Shown here: piece after piece, positions 1-9,626 of the stretch
How positions within the stretch are numbered: the stretch's first letter is position 1
How the letters are laid out: each line of letters starts with the position of its first letter
Assembly (NCBI RefSeq): GCF_000383095.1
Contig: NZ_AORL01000010.1
Coordinates: 496,001-560,000 of the forward strand
Direction: 5' to 3'
Length of the DNA stretch: 64,000 nt
Source: Sphingomonas sp. PR090111-T3T-6A
GTDB taxonomy: Bacteria > Pseudomonadota > Alphaproteobacteria > Sphingomonadales > Sphingomonadaceae
Made by a program: the position numbers and the translations under genes
Notes under the pieces: model-generated
Databases searched by the model: none
Told to the model about the DNA's origin: nothing
What the model saw: the letters and a program-made list of their open reading frames with translations, nothing else

Positions 1-1005
<1,005 letters not shown>

Positions 1006-1020
1006 GCTCGGTCCCCGGCC

Positions 1021-1064
1021 CTTTTTCGGGGGTTCCTGCAAAAAACGCAGGCCCCCGGAAAAAG
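1021..1064. terminator. Bidirectional Rho-independent terminator
   Basis: CTTTTTCGGGGG at 1021-1032 pairs with CCCCCGGAAAAAG at 1052-1064 with one bulged G. An inner CCTGC/GCAGG stem closes on an A-rich loop. The A and T runs at the stem base let it work in both directions. It closes the FYDLN gene ahead of the tRNA. Confidence 0.85.
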
Positions 1065-1140
1065 GTGTTGCCAAGCAAAATTCCCTCGCCTAGAGGAGCG
1101 CTCCCGACGCACTGGACCAGCCGGTCGGGACGAAAAATGT

Positions 1141-1216
1141 GGGGCCGTAGCTCAGCTGGGAGAGCGTCGCAATGGCATTGCGAAGGTCAGGGGTTCGATC
1201 CCCCTCGGCTCCACCA
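1141..1216 (+). tRNA. tRNA-Ala (anticodon GGC)
   Basis: The 76-base cloverleaf has acceptor arms GGGGCCG and CGGCTCC with one G-T pair, a D-arm GCTC...GAGC, and anticodon stem TCGCA/TGCGA around the loop ATGGCAT, so the anticodon is GGC. The T-arm is AGGGG-TTCGATC-CCCCT and the CCA end is encoded. Confidence 0.97.
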
Positions 1217-1579
1217 TTTCCCATTAAAATCATTGGATTTTCCCGGAGGGCTTGATCCCCGTCCGGGTCTCCGCGAACGATGCTGAACGTCGGCGGACGA
1301 CTCCGGGTTTTGGGAAGAATAATAATATCAATTGTTTGAAATCCCGGCGAGTTGTGCGGCTCGGCCGATGCCCTCTGACGTCGAGCGGAGCCTTGCCTTC
1401 GCTGAGACCCAATTGGAGCCGCGGATCGGGATGACTTCGGCCCCCGGATCATCTGGTCGACCATCTTTCGATGGCCATGTCGCTGATCGCTCCGACGCCG
1501 ATCGGAGTGCCCTTCTCCTCTCGGCCGATCCGGCCGCAGGAGAAGGACAACGGGAACGTCAGAATGTGCGTCATCGCCA
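1217..1579. other. Intergenic stretch without a recognisable gene
   Basis: No convincing reading frame is present. Two small hairpins are visible: CCATC-TTTC-GATGG at 1461-1474 and CTCCGA-CGCCGA-TCGGAG at 1490-1507. The second could end transcription from the minus-strand kinase gene, but no T-run follows it, so this is weak. Confidence 0.5.
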
Positions 1580-2272
1580 TCAATGAAGCGCAGCCGACGT
1601 CATCGCAGGCATCATCGCGGGCCGCGTCCAAGACCCTTCAATGATCTGGAACGGACGCTCCTCTCGGGGCAACGTCACCCTGGCGGCATAGCCGTTCTGG
1701 TCGACGACTTCCGCAACGCCGCCGATGCTTTCGGCCAGGCCGGCGACGATCGGCGAGGGGAGGAGGCGCCGGCCGTTCAGCGCCTTGCGATTGCTGTCGA
1801 CGACCGTCAAAATGATCGAACAGCCGCTCGTGCGGACGGAAATCTCGATCAGGCCTTCGGCGCAGCTGCACAGGCTGTGCTTGAGCGCATTGGTCACCAG
1901 TTCGCTGACGATCAGGCCAAGGCGAAACCGATGCTGTTCGGGGAGCCAGAAACGATCGACGTGCAGGATGACGCCGTCCGTCCGGCCGAATGAGCGCACA
2001 AGCTCGCGGGTGATCTCGTGCATGCGCCCGGCGAAATTGGGCATCTCGAAATTCGTCGCGAGGAGCCGATGCAGCGTCGTCAGCGAATGCAGCCGATCCT
2101 CGAGCGCCTCGAGCATCGATGCCGTATCGTGCGTGCCCGACTGGCGATTGCATTGGCGGGCAAGCGCGGCGACGATCTGGAAGCTGTTCGAAAAGCGGTG
2201 AAGCTGCTCGCGCAGGAGAAGGTCCTCGAACATATCAGGCGCGATGTACTTGGGTGAGAGGATCTGGGTCAT
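1580..2272 (-). CDS. HisKA_2/HWE-type sensor histidine kinase, cytoplasmic
   Basis: This 230-residue protein is a bare kinase core without a sensor domain. The phosphoacceptor helix near residues 21-35 reads LLLREQLHRFSNSFQIV, fitting the HisKA_2/HWE pattern in which the His is phosphorylated. The ATPase part has the N-box LIVSELVTNALKHS and a degenerate C-terminal G-rich segment (AGLAESIGG) before the final strand. In alphaproteobacteria such kinases often feed general stress or light-response regulators. The ATG at 2272 overlaps the TGA of the upstream membrane protein gene as ATGA, so translation is probably coupled and the membrane partner may supply sensing. No response regulator lies next to it. 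Confidence 0.85.
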   Translation of the reverse strand: MTQILSPKYIAPDMFEDLLLREQLHRFSNSFQIVAALARQCNRQSGTHDTASMLEALEDRLHSLTTLHRLLATNFEMPNFAGRMHEITRELVRSFGRTDGVILHVDRFWLPEQHRFRLGLIVSELVTNALKHSLCSCAEGLIEISVRTSGCSIILTVVDSNRKALNGRRLLPSPIVAGLAESIGGVAEVVDQNGYAARVTLPREERPFQIIEGSWTRPAMMPAMTSAALH

Positions 2273-2625
2273 GGACGTTCGCTCCGATCGTTGGTGCGCC
2301 GATCCCGGATCAGCCGATCGAAGGACCAGGACTCGGCACCGACAAAAGCGAGCGCCGTCGCGCCGCTCGCGGTTGGGAAACTCGCACCCATGCTGCGGCG
2401 CATGAGGTCCACCCGGTAGCGGATGGAGCCCAGAGCGAAGGCGCAACGGTCGTACAGTTCGAGTGCGATCAGGATCGCTGCCGCGACAGACGCGATCGCC
2501 GGCATCGCGGACATGATGTCCACGCGCGGCAGCGTGATCGCCAGGGTTCCCTCCATCGACGCCAGCAGCGTAAACGCGGTGGCGTCGATGGAGAAAGCTG
2601 GGTTCCGGCGGAGGTAGCGAGCCAT
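2269..2625 (-). CDS. Small hydrophobic protein coupled to the kinase
   Basis: I do not recognise this 118-residue protein. The middle holds a hydrophobic stretch (about residues 40-58, AMPAIASVAAAILIALEL) long enough for one membrane helix, preceded by a second, weaker apolar segment near 15-30. The rest is rich in Arg and Ser. Its stop codon overlaps the kinase start as ATGA, which argues that it is a real gene and that the two products work together, possibly as sensor and transducer. The start at 2625 is the best ATG but no strong ribosome site is seen. Function is inference only. Confidence 0.6.
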   Translation of the reverse strand: MARYLRRNPAFSIDATAFTLLASMEGTLAITLPRVDIMSAMPAIASVAAAILIALELYDRCAFALGSIRYRVDLMRRSMGASFPTASGATALAFVGAESWSFDRLIRDRRTNDRSERP

Positions 2626-2764
2626 GGCCAGAAACTGGCATCGTCTGACCGGCGGCGTGACGTTCGACTGGTGGGAATTGCGATCACTCAGACGGGTGAG
2701 CGATCGCTCCTACCTCCGGCGCGGGGCTCGCCTAATGCCTCTCATCGAGGTCTCCGAGCCCAGC

Positions 2765-5700
2765 CTATCTTGAGGCGTCCATATCCGAGGACCGCCCGAA
2801 CAGGCTTCTCCTTGCGCCGCCGAACAGATCGCACATTCGACCGAGCAGGTCCGCCACCGCGCTCGATTTGGGCTCATAGGCCACGCTCGATGAGAGGGAG
2901 AGCGATACCTCGGTGCCCTTTCCGGGCGCGCTGTCGATCCTGAAGGAGGCATTCAGCCGCTCGGCGCGCTCCCTCATGCCACTCAATCCGAAATGCGGAA
3001 CGGCGTGCTGTTCCGGCTGCACGCGAATCCCCTTGCCGTTGTCGACGATCCGGACCTGCAACGCGCGAAGACCGAACTCGACGATCACCGCTATTCGGGA
3101 TGCCTCGGCATGGCGGCATGCGTTCGACAGAGCCTCGCGCGCTATCTGTCCGATCTCCGTCGAGATTCCACGGCGCAGATCGCGCGGGGCCCCTTCGATT
3201 TCCAGGTAGATATCGATGTCGCAGTCGAGCGACGCATCGTCGATGAACTTGCGCAGCATATCGGGCAGGCCATGCTCATCCACACGGAGATCGCGGACCC
3301 GGTTGCGCCCCTCGACGATGATCTGCTCCCCTCTGTTCAGCGCGCTTTCCAGACGGGCGCGAAGCTGGTCCTCGCACGGGAGATTGTTCGCGACACCCTG
3401 AATCCGCAGGAGAAGCCCCTGGAACCCCTGGAGAAGCGTGTCGTGGAGATCACGCGCGATACGCTCGCGCTCGCCCAACCGGACCTCGGTGCGCCGCTGG
3501 ATGTCCATTGTCACCTGATGGTGCCAGATCCGATAGGCGACCCAGGCGACGAAGGCCGCCAGGAACGCCATCGCGACCTTGAACATCCAAGTCTGAACGA
3601 ATGTCGGCGGAATCTCGAAGGCGAGCGTGGCCGGCTTGAGACTGCATCGGGCGTCGTTCTCACAGGCCACGACCGAGAAGCTGTATTGCCCCGGCCCGAG
3701 ATCGGTGAAGGAGACCGTCCTCTCCGTGGTCACTCCGCGCCATTGGCGCATTCCACGGGACAGTTCATAGCGAAAGCCGACACGGTCCGGCCGAATGAAG
3801 TCCAGTCCGGAAAAGTCGATCTCGATCCGGCGCGGTCGCGTCGGCGACCGGCTGCCCTTTGCGGACAGGAAGCTTTTGCCGTCGGCCAGGATATCCTCGA
3901 TGACCACCGGCACCGGCTGCTTGGGAGCGACCGCCGCCTTGGGATCGACCATGAACACGTCGCTGAAATTGGTGAACCAGACCCTTCCGTCCGGGGTTTC
4001 GTAGGGGTGGTTGGAATATTCGTCGACCGGCGCACCGTCGCCGGCGTCGATCTGGTCCGCGTGAAGCTTGCTGCCCTCGCTCGTCAGGAAGGAGTCGAGC
4101 TCGCGCTTGGCGATATGGAGCAGGCCGCAATCGGATTTCAGCCAAAGATCGCCTTTCGCGGTCGTGGTCACGGCCGGGAAGGTCTCGCAGGGCAAGCCGT
4201 TCGCAACCCCGATCCGCCGCGCGGCGCCGTTCGCCACGACATGGTACAGCCCGTCCATGGTGACCATCCACGCGGAGCCGGGCCTGATCGGCGCAATACC
4301 GACGACGTTCGTGTTCGCCGGCATCGGCAGGCGATAGTAGCGCCCGTTTCGGAAAAGCAGCGCGCCGTGATTGACGACGGCGACCCAGAGCCCGTCTCTG
4401 CCGTCCGGCGCGAGCTTGTAGATCACCGAGCGGTCGACGGCCTCGGGAGTGGGAAAGACCGCCACCACCCGGCCAGCCCGCATCTGCACCAGCGCGCCCC
4501 GCGGCGTCGCGCCGCCATTATATATGTTGCCCGTCCACACGTTTCCGTCGGGGGTCGCCGCGAGATCCTGCGGCTCGCTCAGGGGAACGTGCAGGTCATT
4601 GCGGACCGTGTGCCTTTCGTTCTCGTAGAAGACGCCGATCCCGCCGACGAGCGACCAGGTCCGGCCATCGCTGTCCTGCACGATGGAGAGCACGTCGAGG
4701 CGCGACGACGCATAGGGGGCGGGCGTGAGGAGGCGGCCGTCCCGAAACGCATCCACTCCGTTGACGTTGCTCACCCAGAGGTCGCCGGTCCGCGTGACCA
4801 GGAGATTTCCGGGCCGGTCCGCCGACAAGCCTTCCCGGGAGCCGAACCGCACAACCGGTTGCGCGCGAAATTGATCGACCCCTTCGGTGGTCGTGATCCA
4901 GATCGATCCTTCCCGATCCTCGAGGATCGAGGTCACGTTGTTACCCGAAAGTCCATCCGCCTGCGTGTAGTGTTCGGCCTTGCCGTTGATGATCCGCCAC
5001 AGACCGGAGCGGAAGGTGCCGATCCACAAGGCGCCCGCGCGATCCCGGAAGAAGCTCTGGCCGTCCATGATCTTCTTCGACGTCGGAATCGTCCGCCACC
5101 CGAGCCCATCGGTCTCGAGGTGATATTGATCGCTCGCATCCCGAAGCATCGCATAGACATGGCCTGCAGCGTCCCACACGACCCGCGCGGACCGCATCGG
5201 CTTGTGATCGGGATAGTCGAGCCGGCTCTCCCGGCCATTTTCGGAAAGGCGGCAGACTCCTCTCTCGTTGAACGACAGGATTCCGCCGTGAAGATCCGGC
5301 GCCGCGGCAATGCCGGTGCGGCACATCGCGCCATCGGCGACGCCCCGGCAGACGACCCGATCCCCCGCGACATGGCAGATTTCGTTGTGCGCCCCGTGCC
5401 ATCCGAGGTCGCCGATCCAGATCGTGCCGTGCGCGTCTTCGAAGACCGAGGATGGCGACGTCAGCCTCTCCTTGAAGAAGAAGAACCTGCCGTTCCTGTA
5501 TCGAGCCAGGCCATCACCGACGGAAAGGTAGAGAGTGCCGTCGCGGGCGAACAGCATATTGGAAACGGAATGGTAGGAGCGCGAGCCGCCCGCCCACGGC
5601 TGCCAGCGCTGAAAGCGCTCGCCGTTGAACCGGTAGATGCCGTCCTGGGCGCCGAACAGCAGGTATCCGTCCGGCGATTGCGCGATCGAGAGCGGCGCGG

Positions 5701-5956
5701 TGCCCAGTCCGTTCAAGCCGACGGTCCAGACCCGGTGCGCATATTGGGTGATCGATCGCTGGGTATCGCGCGCGCCAGCCGGCCGCGCCGCGAGCCCGGC
5801 GATGACGAGCATTGCGACCGGGATGAGCCGCGCGAGCGCGATGCATAACCGGCCGAGCGGGATCGGCCATCCCGGGAGCATCCTCTCGAGAGCGTTCCTC
5901 GTTGCGTGGCTATGCCTCAAGATCAGCGACCCGCCTTCATGCGCTTCACAATTCAA
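2765..5956 (-). CDS. Two-component sensor kinase with periplasmic propeller and Y_Y_Y domain
   Basis: This 1063-residue membrane kinase starts with a hydrophobic export signal (around residues 35-60). A long run of two-component regulator propeller repeats follows (GLNGLGTAPLSIAQSPDGYLL type, about 75-640), then a Y_Y_Y domain with YELS and LGPGQYSFSV near 700-760. One membrane helix (KVAMAFLAAFVAWVAYRIW) precedes the HisKA_3 helix RDLHDTLLQGFQ and an ATPase domain with EALSNACRHA and DNGKGI. It should autophosphorylate the His of RDLHD and pass phosphate to the NarL-type regulator upstream, whose stop it overlaps by 11 bases. The listed start is a TTG at 5956; an ATG at 5881 is possible. Related propeller kinases sense periplasmic ligands; the ligand here is unknown. 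Confidence 0.93.
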   Translation of the reverse strand: MNCEAHEGGSLILRHSHATRNALERMLPGWPIPLGRLCIALARLIPVAMLVIAGLAARPAGARDTQRSITQYAHRVWTVGLNGLGTAPLSIAQSPDGYLLFGAQDGIYRFNGERFQRWQPWAGGSRSYHSVSNMLFARDGTLYLSVGDGLARYRNGRFFFFKERLTSPSSVFEDAHGTIWIGDLGWHGAHNEICHVAGDRVVCRGVADGAMCRTGIAAAPDLHGGILSFNERGVCRLSENGRESRLDYPDHKPMRSARVVWDAAGHVYAMLRDASDQYHLETDGLGWRTIPTSKKIMDGQSFFRDRAGALWIGTFRSGLWRIINGKAEHYTQADGLSGNNVTSILEDREGSIWITTTEGVDQFRAQPVVRFGSREGLSADRPGNLLVTRTGDLWVSNVNGVDAFRDGRLLTPAPYASSRLDVLSIVQDSDGRTWSLVGGIGVFYENERHTVRNDLHVPLSEPQDLAATPDGNVWTGNIYNGGATPRGALVQMRAGRVVAVFPTPEAVDRSVIYKLAPDGRDGLWVAVVNHGALLFRNGRYYRLPMPANTNVVGIAPIRPGSAWMVTMDGLYHVVANGAARRIGVANGLPCETFPAVTTTAKGDLWLKSDCGLLHIAKRELDSFLTSEGSKLHADQIDAGDGAPVDEYSNHPYETPDGRVWFTNFSDVFMVDPKAAVAPKQPVPVVIEDILADGKSFLSAKGSRSPTRPRRIEIDFSGLDFIRPDRVGFRYELSRGMRQWRGVTTERTVSFTDLGPGQYSFSVVACENDARCSLKPATLAFEIPPTFVQTWMFKVAMAFLAAFVAWVAYRIWHHQVTMDIQRRTEVRLGERERIARDLHDTLLQGFQGLLLRIQGVANNLPCEDQLRARLESALNRGEQIIVEGRNRVRDLRVDEHGLPDMLRKFIDDASLDCDIDIYLEIEGAPRDLRRGISTEIGQIAREALSNACRHAEASRIAVIVEFGLRALQVRIVDNGKGIRVQPEQHAVPHFGLSGMRERAERLNASFRIDSAPGKGTEVSLSLSSSVAYEPKSSAVADLLGRMCDLFGGARRSLFGRSSDMDASR

Positions 5957-6566
5957 TGATCCGGCGGCGTGCCGCCTGAACGACCGCTTCCGTGCGATCC
6001 TTCACGCCGAGCTTGAAGAAGATGCTCCTGAGGTGGGTTTTCACCGTGTCTTCGGCGATCGATAGGGTTCGGGCGATCTCCTTGTTCGCCGAGCCTGCGG
6101 CGACGCATCGCAGCACTTCGAGCTCGCGATCGCTGAGCGGCTCTTCGCCGGCGTGGAGCGCGATCTCTTGCGCGATTTCGGCAAGAACGCGCCGTCTTCC
6201 GGCGTAAACTTCGCGGATCGTATCGATCAACTCGTGGCGGAGGCTGCTCTTGAGCAGATATCCGGAAGCGCCCGCCTTCAGCGCGCGCGATGCCTGGACA
6301 TCTCCATCATAGGTCGTGAGGACCACGATCCTGGCTTTCGGGTGACGCTCGCGAACGATCCGGATCGTCGCTTCGCCGTCCTGCCGGGGCATCTGCATGT
6401 CGAGCAGCATGATGTCGGGTTGCAGACGATCATAGCGCTCGACGGCCTCGATCCCGTCCTTCGCTTCGCCGACGATCTCGATATCGGTCTCCGATGCGAG
6501 AAGGGCGATGACGCCCTCCCTCAGCATGGCATGATCGTCGACAACCAGAATCCGTATCGCTGCCAT
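5946..6566 (-). CDS. NarL/FixJ-family response regulator
   Basis: This 206-residue regulator has a receiver domain (residues 1-120) with the acidic pair VVDDH, phospho-acceptor Asp in LLDMQMP, Thr in VVLTTYD and Lys in YLLKSS. A LuxR-type helix-turn-helix follows, from LSDRELEVLRCVAAGSANKEIA to VKTHLRSIFFKLGV. It is the cognate partner of the propeller kinase encoded just downstream with an 11-base overlap. I chose the ATG at 6566, because a TTG at 6584 would leave almost no leader behind the ECF-type promoter at 6594-6619. That promoter makes the two-component pair a target of the window's ECF sigma regulon, so it is likely a second tier of control. Confidence 0.93.
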   Translation of the reverse strand: MAAIRILVVDDHAMLREGVIALLASETDIEIVGEAKDGIEAVERYDRLQPDIMLLDMQMPRQDGEATIRIVRERHPKARIVVLTTYDGDVQASRALKAGASGYLLKSSLRHELIDTIREVYAGRRRVLAEIAQEIALHAGEEPLSDRELEVLRCVAAGSANKEIARTLSIAEDTVKTHLRSIFFKLGVKDRTEAVVQAARRRIIEL

Positions 6567-6593
6567 GAATCCCCACCAATCCAACGCAGGTCT

Positions 6594-6619
6594 CTCGGAG
6601 AGATGGCCCGATCGGTTAC
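6594..6619 (-). promoter_or_regulatory. ECF-type promoter for the regulator/kinase operon
   Basis: On the minus strand GTAACC (6619-6614), 16 bases, then CGAG (6597-6594). It lies 28 bases upstream of the chosen regulator start. Confidence 0.8.
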
Positions 6620-6748
6620 AGGTGAGCTGGCGTCACTCTGTCGATCGCGTGGGATTGCGGCCGGTGCGTTTCATCACCCATCTGGGTGAGCGGATTGCCC
6701 ATCGCCGGAGTGTCACGGTCGCAGTGCAATCCGGGGCACTGTGGATCG

Positions 6749-7102
6749 ATGGCGCGTCCTCTCCGCAAATTCCGATCCTATGCAGGCGACACCGCGTCAT
6801 TGATCCTCAGGGTGTCCCTGGCGATCACCTTGGCCGTTCTCTCTGTCTCGTCCGATACCGTGTCGACGCCGCTTTCGGTCACCTCGGCGATCCTGGGATG
6901 CCTGATCGGCTCCGGCTTCCTGACGCGTGGCGCGGCGACCGTCAGCCTGGCCTTGATAGCCGCCTCGACCCGCGACGACCCGATCGCCCTACTGCCGATC
7001 GTCGCCGAGGCCGTTTCGCTCATGCTCGTCGGCGCCGGCGCCTATTCGCTCGACGAAGTGATCTTCCACAAGCGCCTCTCGGAATGGAGCAACCGCGCAT
7101 GA
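6749..7102 (+). CDS. Small integral membrane protein of unknown function
   Basis: The product is 117 residues with three to four hydrophobic segments (about residues 16-32, 38-58 and 75-95). It has an N-terminal basic stretch MARPLRKFRSY and a short charged C-terminus ending FHKRLSEWSNRA. I do not recognise a family for certain; the late segment AGAYSLDEVIF resembles the closing part of DoxX-like membrane proteins, which is only a hint. I prefer the ATG at 6749 over in-frame starts upstream because the hydrophobic, family-like sequence begins there. No ECF-type promoter precedes it on this strand. It may share the divergent control region with the response regulator gene. Confidence 0.6.
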   Translation: MARPLRKFRSYAGDTASLILRVSLAITLAVLSVSSDTVSTPLSVTSAILGCLIGSGFLTRGAATVSLALIAASTRDDPIALLPIVAEAVSLMLVGAGAYSLDEVIFHKRLSEWSNRA

Positions 7103-7195
7103 GCTAGCCCCGCACCCGGCTGGTGCTGGATCGAGGAGCCTGACCAATGCGATCCTCCGGGATCCGCAAAAGGCAATCGTCGGCCCACGCTCCCC

Positions 7196-7630
7196 ATGAC
7201 CCATATGCAATCGGCCACGTTCGCCCTGCCGGCGGGAGGGACAGGCTGTCTTGCCAACCCGCCGATCTGCACCGTGGGAACGCCGCAGATCCAGGTTCCA
7301 TCTCGAAAGAAAAGGATATTTCGAACACCTTCGACGCCCATCTCGAATGGACGAAGGACCGGCTCCAGGTCGCGGTTGGCGGCGGCTAATCGCCGGGGCA
7401 ACCAGGTCGAAGGCCCCGTGTCGTGCCTGAACTGGTACAATGATCCCTATCAGCAAGTCGACCTGAACGCCCAGTATCAACTGACGCCTCGAATCTCGAT
7501 CACCGGCTCCGTCATCAACCTGACCAAGGAAACCCAGACGGCGCATCTGGGCAGCGACACCGATGCCCGCTTCTATTCGGCCCAATATACGGGAAGGCGG
7601 TTCTACGGGGGCGTCCAATGGACCTTCTGA
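7196..7630 (+). pseudogene. Decayed C-terminal fragment of a TonB-dependent receptor
   Basis: The last 60 or so codons read as the closing beta strands of a TonB-dependent outer-membrane receptor, with NWYNDPYQQVDLNAQYQL, GSVINLTKE and a terminal Phe after GGVQW. Upstream the receptor signal jumps frame: about 7196-7295 is in one frame (GGTGCLANPPICTVG), about 7300-7386 in a second (FDAHLEWTKDRLQVAVGGG, then a stop), and from about 7400 the first frame resumes. No plug domain or earlier barrel is present. This is a 5'-truncated, twice-frameshifted relic rather than a working gene. It sits just upstream of the hdeD-like gene and its promoter. Confidence 0.85.
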
Positions 7631-7677
7631 AGGCTCGGGCGGGAGGCGGGCGGGACGGGCCCGCGGGGTATGTCGCT

Positions 7678-7703
7678 GTAACCGGCGGAAGCGCCCGGGC
7701 GTG
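7678..7703 (+). promoter_or_regulatory. ECF-type promoter for the HdeD-family gene
   Basis: GTAACC (7678-7683), 16 bases, then CGTG (7700-7703), 50 bases before the ATG of the HdeD-family gene. Confidence 0.8.
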
Positions 7704-7753
7704 TAGTAGCGCTGGCAATCAACGCTATGCCGGCAGGACCATACGGAGGTACT

Positions 7754-8365
7754 ATGACCAGTCTGAACGCGATCCCGGGCGCGCCGGCGGGCGCAGGCGG
7801 CATGGGCGAGCAGCTCGCACTGGATTGGGGATGGCTGCTTTTCCGCGGCATCTTCGCCGTATTGTTCGGACTCGCCGCTATTCTGATGCCCGCCGTGGCG
7901 CTCAGTTCGCTGGCACTGGTCTTCGGCGTCTATCTGCTGGTCGATGGCATCGCGGCCGTCCAGTGCGGCGTCAAGGCCGCCCAGGCGCATGGCCGCTGGG
8001 GCTGGCTCATCGTCGAAGGCGCGCTCGGCATCTTTGCCGGCATCGGGATCGCCCTGCTTCCGGGCGCCGCCATCATAGGTCTCATCACGCTCGCCGCGGT
8101 CTGGGGATTGGTCTCGGGAGGCGCGCTGGTGGCCGGTGCGTTCCGGATGGAAAGCCGGCATGGCCGCTGGCTGATGGTGCTCTCGGGCCTGGTATCCATC
8201 CTCTGGGGCGCGCTCCTGCTGGTGTCGCCAATCTCCGGCGCAATCGTATTCGCGCTGTGGCTTGGGGCCTACGCACTGATATTCGGCGCGTTCATGATCT
8301 TCCTCGCATTCCATCTCCGCGGCCTTCGGGCAGCCGGCGTTCCGGCGCGAGCAGCGCAGATGTGA
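7754..8365 (+). CDS. HdeD family (DUF308) membrane protein
   Basis: This 203-residue integral membrane protein has six predicted helices in three repeated pairs, typical of DUF308/HdeD. Segments such as LLFRGIFAVLFGLAAILMP and a later copy with WGALLLVSPISGAIV show the internal repeat. HdeD of E. coli is linked to acid tolerance at high cell density; the biochemical role is not known. The ATG at 7754 follows a clear GGAGGT site at 7746-7751 and is chosen over an earlier in-frame codon. It is led by an ECF-type promoter, which places it in the stress regulon. The channel gene 180 bases downstream may be co-transcribed. Confidence 0.92.
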   Translation: MTSLNAIPGAPAGAGGMGEQLALDWGWLLFRGIFAVLFGLAAILMPAVALSSLALVFGVYLLVDGIAAVQCGVKAAQAHGRWGWLIVEGALGIFAGIGIALLPGAAIIGLITLAAVWGLVSGGALVAGAFRMESRHGRWLMVLSGLVSILWGALLLVSPISGAIVFALWLGAYALIFGAFMIFLAFHLRGLRAAGVPARAAQM

Positions 8366-8545
8366 GCAGAGGCGGCGGGGGAGCATGCCCGCGCCGATCG
8401 CGTGGTGCGTGGCCTGACGCTGGTACGCCATGCGCCGCCGCCGGGCTGCTGCGCCTCCTATTATCCGGAGATGCAGCCCCTGATCGCGCTCGCTGTCACG
8501 CGTGCCGGCATCGTCGGCAACGTCCGTCCATCAGGAGCTGAGACC

Positions 8546-9409
8546 ATGTACGAAGCGACGATCAGCCATTTCGCAGAATTGGCGGGTGAGAAGGCGTCGG
8601 CCCTTCACAAGTCGGTGGTGGGCATGTTCGTCGCGGCGATGCTGGCGGGCGCCTATATCGGGATCGCGATGATCCTCGCGCTGAGCGCGGCCGCCGGCCT
8701 GCCTGCCGGCGTGCGCCCGCTCGTCATGGGTGCGACCTTCGGGATCGGTCTCATTCTGACCGTCTTCGCAGGGGCCGAGCTCTTCACGGGCTACGTGATG
8801 TATCTGGGATTCGGCCTCGCGCGGCGGACCATCGGCCTGCGCGATACCCTGGTGCTGCTGGCCGTGGTCTGGCTCGGCAATCTCGCCGGCGCCTTGATCC
8901 TCTCGGGCCTCTTCTCTCTCGGAGGAGGGGGCTCCGTCTTCGCGGGCGACGGCGCGGTGCTGCACGCTTATGTGCTGCACAAGGTGGATTCGAGTGCGAT
9001 CGCGCTGCTGTCGCGCGCGATTCTCTGCAACTGGCTCGTTTGCCTCGCGATCTGGACGGCTGCGCGCGTGCAGGGCGACACCGCCAAATGCATTGCCCTC
9101 AGCTGGACCCTGATGGCCTTCGTGACGGCCGGCTTCGAGCATTCGGTCGCCAACATGACCGCGTTCTCGCTCGGCCTTCTCGTCGATCAGCCCTCCATCG
9201 ATCTCGCTGGCGTGGTTCGTAACCTCGTTCTGGTGACAGCCGGCAATGTCGCAGGAGGCGCGCTGTTCGTCGTCGTCGGCTACCTTCTCGCGGCCCGCGC
9301 GCTGGCCGGGAGCGTTCCGGATTGTGCCGCAACGACGCCATCGAGGCGCGGTCCATCATCCGAGCCGAAATACTTCCAGCCCGAGGAAGTCCCCACAATT
9401 TGCTCCTAG
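8546..9409 (+). CDS. Formate/nitrite transporter (FNT) family channel
   Basis: The 287-residue protein has six hydrophobic helices and the FNT signature blocks: GAYIGIAMIL in the first helix, TVFAGAELFTGYVMY in the re-entrant region, GNLAGALIL, and the second half repeat FEHSVANM with TAGNVAGGALFVV near the end. The family moves small monovalent acids such as formate, nitrite or hydrosulfide across the inner membrane. The start at 8546 follows AGGAG at 8533-8537. There is no promoter motif directly in front, so it may be read from the HdeD transcript. The C-terminal 35 residues are polar and not conserved. Substrate cannot be read from the sequence. Confidence 0.92.
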   Translation: MYEATISHFAELAGEKASALHKSVVGMFVAAMLAGAYIGIAMILALSAAAGLPAGVRPLVMGATFGIGLILTVFAGAELFTGYVMYLGFGLARRTIGLRDTLVLLAVVWLGNLAGALILSGLFSLGGGGSVFAGDGAVLHAYVLHKVDSSAIALLSRAILCNWLVCLAIWTAARVQGDTAKCIALSWTLMAFVTAGFEHSVANMTAFSLGLLVDQPSIDLAGVVRNLVLVTAGNVAGGALFVVVGYLLAARALAGSVPDCAATTPSRRGPSSEPKYFQPEEVPTICS

Positions 9410-9519
9410 CGTTATTTTGGCGGGCTGGTCCGCCAGCCTACGATCCGCCGGGCGCAGGTGTCGCTTGCGAAGGAGACGTGGATGAACCCCGCCCATGTCG
9501 CCACATCGGCGATCCGCTT

Positions 9520-9545
9520 GTAACGGATGCTCCGCTTCCACCGAG
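9520..9545 (+). promoter_or_regulatory. ECF-type promoter for the DUF417 gene
   Basis: GTAACG (9520-9525), 16 bases, then CGAG (9542-9545), 81 bases before the DUF417 start. Confidence 0.78.
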
Positions 9546-9626
9546 CTAAGTGATCGCGCGCCCGGGGAGGCGATGATCGATCGGCTTGGGCCTTGTCGCG
9601 CGCTGAGTTCAAGCGAAAGGATTCCG

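Noticed and set aside
2993-5848. A 951-codon open frame on the plus strand opposite the propeller kinase
   Set aside because: It is rich in Arg, Asp and Pro with no domain, and the minus-strand frame is a full, motif-bearing kinase. High-GC DNA often leaves such antisense frames open.
9217-9242. GTAACC-N16-CGGC inside the formate/nitrite-type channel gene
   Set aside because: It lies deep in a coding sequence, the second box is CGGC, and no gene start follows at a sensible distance apart from the DUF417 gene, which has its own better copy.
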